DNA of 34,836 nucleotides from Phycisphaerae bacterium (GTDB lineage: Bacteria > Planctomycetota > Phycisphaerae > SM23-33). The translations under genes were made by a program, and so were the position numbers. Within the stretch, counting starts at the first letter, position 1; each line of letters starts with the position of its first letter. Where the stretch lies: positions 1 through 34,836 of the forward strand of contig JADHXQ010000051.1 in assembly GCA_016782885.1 (NCBI GenBank). The letters run 5' to 3'. Positions 30,292-34,836 of this stretch are shown piece by piece. Below the pieces are notes generated by a model. The model was not told the DNA's origin and did not search any database. It worked only from the letters and a program-made list of their open reading frames with translations.

Positions 30292-31581
30292 ATGGAGATC
30301 AGAGCATTCAGAGGTTGGAGGTTCACACCCTCGGACGGTGGCGATATCAGCGGTTTCATCGCTCCGCCGTACGACGTGTTGACCGCCGATGACAAGCAGG
30401 CCCTCCTGGACAACTGCGAGAGGAACATAGTGTCCGTAGACCTGCCCTACGTACCTCCCAAACGCGTCGGGCCCGATGAGGTCTACGCCGAAGCGGCCCA
30501 AAAAATCAAAGAATGGCAGGACTCCGGGTTGCTCGTCCAGGACGATGAGCCATGCCTGTACGTCTACGAGCAGACCTACTCCCGGGCGGGCAAAACGTTC
30601 AAGCGGCTCGCTATGCTTTGCGGTGTTAGGGAGACGGAACTCGGCGTCGACGTGATACCCCACGAACATACGTTTGCGGGTCCCAAAGCCGACCGCCTGA
30701 AACTCACCAAACATGCCAACCTGCAACTTTCGCCGATCTTCGGATTTTATAACGATCCGAATTGTCAGATCACGGAGATACTCCAAGCCGCCGCCGCGTC
30801 AGAGCCGGCGGCCAGCGGCACGCTCGATTCGGTCGGGCAGAAACTCTGGATCATTCGCGATCCCGAATCGATTTCAAAGATCGTGGAGTTGCTGGATACC
30901 GAGCCGGCCTACATCGCCGACGGTCACCACCGGTACTCGACGGCCGCCAGGTACGCGAAAACACTTCGCGATTCCGGCCGGATCGACGAGGACCACGAAG
31001 CCAATTTCGTAATGTTCGCGCTGGTGGCCCGCGACGATCCCGGTCTGCTGGTGCTCCCCACTCACCGTGTGGTGACGAATCTCAGCGAGGAGTTTTCACT
31101 CGATTCCCTCCGCGACGCGTTGGGGATGTTTGAATGGCGGCGATATGAAGGCGATACGCCCGACCTGAGCGATGCCGACGCGTTTCTGGCGCCCCACGGC
31201 GACGGGGCCATGGCGATTATCGGACCGGGCGCCGAAGAGATATGGATTGTCCGCCTGGAAGATCGTTCTGCCATGAATGCAGCCGCTCCCGACGAGTGTT
31301 CGGCCTGGCGGGACCTGGACGTGGCGATTCTTCACACGCTGATATTCAAGGGCGCCTCGGCGTGGTGCAGCGCCGACGAACTTGCCGTCGAGTACACGCC
31401 CGACGGCGGCAAGGCCCGGGGCGAATGCGTCTCGGGCCGCGCATCACTGGCCGTCATCATGCAGGGCACGCCCTTGCAGGCGGTAATCGACGTCGCCGAC
31501 GCCGGCGCCTCGATGCCGCACAAGAGCACCTATTTCTACCCCAAACTCGCCACCGGAATCGTACTCAAACCACTGCAGTAA
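30292..31581 (+). CDS. DUF1015-family protein
   Basis: A 429-residue cytoplasmic protein of the DUF1015 family. Hallmarks are FIAPPYDVL near the N-terminus (about 22-30), YVYEQTY, HEHTFAGPKADRL (about 124-136) and YIADGHHRYSTA (about 204-215). The family is widespread and its members are often called putative SpoOJ/ParA/ParB-like or kinase-like by annotation transfer; no reaction is firmly established. Length and motifs are intact. GGAG precedes the ATG by about seven bases. It converges on the PQQ/LamG gene with a 15-bp gap. Confidence 0.92.
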   Translation: MEIRAFRGWRFTPSDGGDISGFIAPPYDVLTADDKQALLDNCERNIVSVDLPYVPPKRVGPDEVYAEAAQKIKEWQDSGLLVQDDEPCLYVYEQTYSRAGKTFKRLAMLCGVRETELGVDVIPHEHTFAGPKADRLKLTKHANLQLSPIFGFYNDPNCQITEILQAAAASEPAASGTLDSVGQKLWIIRDPESISKIVELLDTEPAYIADGHHRYSTAARYAKTLRDSGRIDEDHEANFVMFALVARDDPGLLVLPTHRVVTNLSEEFSLDSLRDALGMFEWRRYEGDTPDLSDADAFLAPHGDGAMAIIGPGAEEIWIVRLEDRSAMNAAAPDECSAWRDLDVAILHTLIFKGASAWCSADELAVEYTPDGGKARGECVSGRASLAVIMQGTPLQAVIDVADAGASMPHKSTYFYPKLATGIVLKPLQ

Positions 31582-31596
31582 TTCCTTGAGGAAGAG

Positions 31597-34500
31597 CTAC
31601 TTTCCCGCGTAGCAGATCACTCTACCGTCCATCGTTACCACGAACAAACGCTCTCCGGCGACGATCAGCCCGTCGAAAACGGGCGGCGAATCGAGTTTGT
31701 ATTCCGCCAGCGCCTCGCCCGTATCGGCGTCGACGGCCTGCAGGACCGCGCCCCGCTTGCCCGCCAGTGCGGCGGTCTGGGCATCCAGTTGCTTTCGGAC
31801 CTCCGGGTCGGGGAACTTTTTGAATGCGTCATCTTCGTCGATCAGATCTTCGGGCCCGGCGATGAACAGGGTTTTGTCGGCCAGCGCCATCGCGCGGACC
31901 ATGATCGGCATATCTCGCGTCCATCGGAAGGCGATCGACGATCCGGACCGCCTGCCCCTGCGCTTGGGCTTGGATGCCCCCGCGCCGCGCCGGTCCGGTT
32001 TGAACACCATCGCATCTCCGAACGGTCCATCGACGGTCTTGCCGGTCTTCGTGCCTGTCCGCCCGTTATTACCGCGGGGCGATCGGTCACGGGTTCCGCC
32101 TTTCTCGAAATCCAGATGGAGCACCAGCCCTTCACGCTGTTTGCCGGTGAGCTTACTTACACCTTTGGCGACGAGCCCGATCTCGCTTGCCGACAGCGCT
32201 CTATGGAACAACGCCGCCTCGTCCATCGCTCCATTGAACGGCGCCAGCGGTTTATTCAGGAGCTGGTGAGTGTCGTCGTAGCCGATCTTCATGGCGATCT
32301 GCGGGTCGCCGGTCAGCAGGGGAACGTTCCCGGCTGTGCCTGTCAACTCGCCGCTCACGTAGACTTCCATTCGTCCATCCGCCCGCAGGACGCCGGCGAT
32401 GTGCGTCCAGTCCCCGCCGATCGGCTTGCCTGAAACCGCCTCGTGGGTCTTGCCGCCGGCGCGGAGGAGCATTCGCGGTTTGGAATCGGTTATTATCAGG
32501 GCAAATCCAATCGCCTGGGCTCCGCGCACCAGGACGGTTCCGTTTTTGGCGGAGGTCTTCACCCATGCGGCGATCGTGAGCGGCTTGCCCGAGGGATTGA
32601 GAGTTTTGGAGTTCGTGAACAGCACGCCCGCCGACGCCGCGGTCGGTGCGGGCGCGGCCGGTTGCCTGGCGGCCTTGACGCTCGACGGCCTGGCCGCCGC
32701 GAACAGTTGGTAATCCAGCACCGACGACCAGCGGTAGTAGCTGGGCTTCCGCCCGTATCCGAAAACGCTCGCGCCGCTGCTGACCAGGATGCGCCCCGAC
32801 GGGCTGCTCCTCCCGTTTCCATAGCCGCCTATCCCGCCGGAGAAACCGTCGTTGACCAGCCAGTAAGTGCGGTGGAACCATGAATCGTCGGTGAATCCGT
32901 AAGGGGCGAACAGGTGCTTGTACCCGCTGCCGCCAGGACCGAGCGTCAGTCGCTTGCCCTCGAGGTCCATCGCCTGGGAACGCATGAACAAACGCTCTCC
33001 GTCGCTGGACAGGATGTCGGGCAACGCGACGGGCATGTTCAGGCCCCGGATGTGCTTCTGCATGTCCTCGCCGGTGTTCGGGTCGCGATCGTTCATGACC
33101 GTCTCGCCGATGAGCTTTCCGGTTTCCGCGTCGAGGCGGCAGAGCCTCAAGCCCCCGTCGATGTACATGGATCGACCGGCTGCAAACGACGCCACGCCTT
33201 TCTGCACGAGCAGAGATCCATGAACCGGCCAGGCCGATTCGAACTGGTCGAACGCGACCAGCCTGCGGTCGATCGGAGCCGCCCGGAATCGCCACACCAA
33301 CTCCCCGTCACCGGCGCGCAGGCACGTTACGTACCCGTCGGCCGATCCGAACAGCAACCGCCCCCGGTCGAAGGTCGGCGGCGAATCGATCCGCCCGCCG
33401 GCGGCAAAAGTCCACTGCTTCCTGCCCGAGCCCGCGTCGAGGGCGCAGATGAGGTGGCGATCCACGTCGGCGACGAACAGGCTTCCGCCGGCCGCGATCG
33501 GCGGGGTCAACCGCCCGGTCAGCTTGACCTCCCATGCCCGGGCCAATTTGGCGGGCATCTTCGCGGATGTCGTCCCGCTGCGCCGCGCGTCGTGGCGATA
33601 CGTGGGCCAATCTTCTGATTTGGGATTTGGAATTTGGGATTTGGGATTTGAAACCTTGCCGAACGCCGGGCCCTTTTCCAGGCGCCCGTTGGCAGGAATT
33701 TCTTTGGGAACCGCCCGCGACTTCGATGCCGCCGCAAGGGCGGTAAAACCGTTCAACTTCGCTTCGGGGAAGCACGCGCACGGATGAAACGGCGCGTAGA
33801 TGAGTCCGTTGCAGGGCATGATCCCGTACAGGCAGCCGCCGCGGACCCAGTGATTGATCGTCCACTTTCCGGTCTTGACGTCCACGAATTCAATGCCGTT
33901 CCGCGAGCAGAGGATGTACTTGTCGGTGGCCTTGGCGCGGTAGCAGCGGTGATGGAACCACGATGTCTTGAGCGTTGGCGGAAACGCTTTGTCTTTCGAG
34001 CCGGTTGACATATTGTGTCCGGTGTAGGTTCCGCTGGCCTGGTTCTTGGCGGTCGATCCGGTCCACACCCTCCCGTCGATAACGAACAGGTCTTCCGGCG
34101 AGTTATACCCGCTGTATGGATGGTCGGCGGTCCAGAGTTTTTCGCCCGTTCTGGCGGACAGTGCAGTCATTGTGTCCTGGCCGATGTCCTTGGACCCCCA
34201 GCCCATGTACGACATGTGAATCTTCTCTCCGCCGGCGAAGAACACCTTTCCGTCGCGGGCGACCAGAGTCGGGGCGAACCACGATTGCAGCCCGCGTCCG
34301 TCCAGGCCCTTCCAGACGGGGATCGGTTTGGACTTCCATGCGGATTTGCCCGTCGACAGCTTTAACGCGACGATACTGTCGCCGTCGTGATAGTATGCCT
34401 GCTCGGCGTCGGCGGCCGGCGACAGCGGGATCACCGCGCTGGAATGCTCCCATATCTGCTTGTCGCCGTCAGCGGGAAACGCCCGGATGATGCGGTCGCC

Positions 34501-34836
34501 GTGCGACCAGCGTTTCGAGCGGATGCCCGCCCAGATGCGGGCCATTTGGGGCGAATAGGTGGTTCGGCTGTCGCGCGATTTCCCCTTTTCGCTGTCGGTG
34601 GTCAGGTCGGCTTTGTAGTCGACCGGCGTGCGATTGACCAGCGCCAGCAGAACTCCGTCTTTGACGATGATTTCCTCGGCTCCGGCCGTTTTGGGATACT
34701 CTCGCAGCGTCTTGCCCGTGGCCGCGTCCAGGGCGACCGCCGGCGCATCGATGCCGAGCGTCACGTAGACCGTTTCGCCGGCCACCACCAGTCGCCTCGG
34801 CAGGGACGCCGGCCCGCTTTTCAGCGGCCAGAGGTT
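31597..34836 (-). CDS. Partial PQQ-propeller protein with embedded LamG-type domain
   Basis: A minus-strand gene whose frame stays open to the right edge of the window, so the 5' end is missing; 1079 residues lie inside. The first part has PQQ-type propeller blades such as VALDAATGKTLREYP and YLICALDAGSGRKQWTFA-like units. Within it is a concanavalin/LamG-type domain (about minus-strand nt 32620-32130) with LTIAAWVKTSAKNGTVLVRG, then GGDWTHIAGVLRADGRMEVY, and NGAMDEAALFHRALS. Blades resume after it (VLQAVDADTGEALAEYKL), so the LamG unit is an insertion in the propeller. Such proteins are typical of planctomycetes and probably act outside the cytoplasm on carbohydrates or as scaffolds. No enzyme active site was identified. 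Confidence 0.88.
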   Translation of the reverse strand, partial: NLWPLKSGPASLPRRLVVAGETVYVTLGIDAPAVALDAATGKTLREYPKTAGAEEIIVKDGVLLALVNRTPVDYKADLTTDSEKGKSRDSRTTYSPQMARIWAGIRSKRWSHGDRIIRAFPADGDKQIWEHSSAVIPLSPAADAEQAYYHDGDSIVALKLSTGKSAWKSKPIPVWKGLDGRGLQSWFAPTLVARDGKVFFAGGEKIHMSYMGWGSKDIGQDTMTALSARTGEKLWTADHPYSGYNSPEDLFVIDGRVWTGSTAKNQASGTYTGHNMSTGSKDKAFPPTLKTSWFHHRCYRAKATDKYILCSRNGIEFVDVKTGKWTINHWVRGGCLYGIMPCNGLIYAPFHPCACFPEAKLNGFTALAAASKSRAVPKEIPANGRLEKGPAFGKVSNPKSQIPNPKSEDWPTYRHDARRSGTTSAKMPAKLARAWEVKLTGRLTPPIAAGGSLFVADVDRHLICALDAGSGRKQWTFAAGGRIDSPPTFDRGRLLFGSADGYVTCLRAGDGELVWRFRAAPIDRRLVAFDQFESAWPVHGSLLVQKGVASFAAGRSMYIDGGLRLCRLDAETGKLIGETVMNDRDPNTGEDMQKHIRGLNMPVALPDILSSDGERLFMRSQAMDLEGKRLTLGPGGSGYKHLFAPYGFTDDSWFHRTYWLVNDGFSGGIGGYGNGRSSPSGRILVSSGASVFGYGRKPSYYRWSSVLDYQLFAAARPSSVKAARQPAAPAPTAASAGVLFTNSKTLNPSGKPLTIAAWVKTSAKNGTVLVRGAQAIGFALIITDSKPRMLLRAGGKTHEAVSGKPIGGDWTHIAGVLRADGRMEVYVSGELTGTAGNVPLLTGDPQIAMKIGYDDTHQLLNKPLAPFNGAMDEAALFHRALSASEIGLVAKGVSKLTGKQREGLVLHLDFEKGGTRDRSPRGNNGRTGTKTGKTVDGPFGDAMVFKPDRRGAGASKPKRRGRRSGSSIAFRWTRDMPIMVRAMALADKTLFIAGPEDLIDEDDAFKKFPDPEVRKQLDAQTAALAGKRGAVLQAVDADTGEALAEYKLDSPPVFDGLIVAGERLFVVTMDGRVICYAGK
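33616..33651. repeat. TTTGGGA tandem repeat lying in frame inside the PQQ gene
   Basis: Plus strand reads about five units of GATTTGGGA / GGAATTTGG, giving the peptide SNPKSQIPNPKSE on the minus strand. Repeats of the type AAATCCCAAATC are familiar in intergenic DNA of planctomycetes and verrucomicrobia; here it is kept in frame between two propeller parts. Confidence 0.7.

Noticed and set aside
33616-33651. Possible CRISPR-like short repeats
   Set aside because: The units are contiguous without spacers and inside a coding frame.
1-34836. tRNA, rRNA or CRISPR array
   Set aside because: No cloverleaf with T-loop GTTCRANNC context, no conserved rRNA stretch and no regular repeat-spacer array was found by eye.

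Overview
The window looks like chromosomal DNA from a GC-rich, Gram-negative-type bacterium. It is most likely a planctomycete of the Phycisphaerae kind or a close relative in the PVC superphylum. This is inferred from gene content: a twin-arginine Gfo/Idh/MocA oxidoreductase, a PQQ-propeller protein with an embedded LamG-type domain, a fused AroD-AroE enzyme, an S55-type secreted peptidase, a secreted alpha/alpha-toroid protein, and lipid A and heptose genes. No rRNA, tRNA, CRISPR array or intact transposase was seen.

Layout. Positions 1-126 hold a 54-bp perfect palindrome and a terminator. 164-3679 holds a periplasmic oxidoreductase, a lipoprotein and a URO-D-like methyltransferase-family protein. 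3974-5802 is a two-gene ATPase plus Toprim-like (DUF4276-type) module that resembles phage-defence pairs. 5947-8465 holds a small secreted protein and the bifunctional shikimate enzyme. 8470-15447 (minus strand) is a four-gene ABC operon: ATPase, permease, GldG-like protein, and a DUF4340-type protein with five ~140-residue repeats. 15448-19787 is a clear accessory island. It contains a gene remnant, two direct copies of a multi-hairpin repeat, an AbiEi/AbiEii toxin-antitoxin pair in an unusual tail-to-tail arrangement, and a second regulator/nucleotidyltransferase pair. Both modules have AT-rich promoters overlapped by palindromic operators. 20024-24463 holds the S55-type protease-like protein and a secreted beta-propeller protein. 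24507-28038 is an outer-membrane sugar block: lpxK, hldE and a gmhB-like phosphatase. 28095-31581 holds a secreted toroid protein, a cation diffusion facilitator and a DUF1015 protein. 31597 to the right edge is a large PQQ/LamG protein whose 5' end lies outside the window.

Working together. LpxK finishes lipid IVA, and HldE with the GmhB-like protein would supply ADP-heptose for the LPS core, so the cell probably makes lipopolysaccharide. The ABC operon resembles the gliding-type exporters that carry a GldG auxiliary subunit. The island of 15.4-19.8 kb is the most interesting part. It combines a convergent AbiE system, operators sharing one 12-bp core, flanking structured repeats with a compensatory base change, and a second NTase module next door. 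All functional names rest on motif recognition by eye; no database search was possible.
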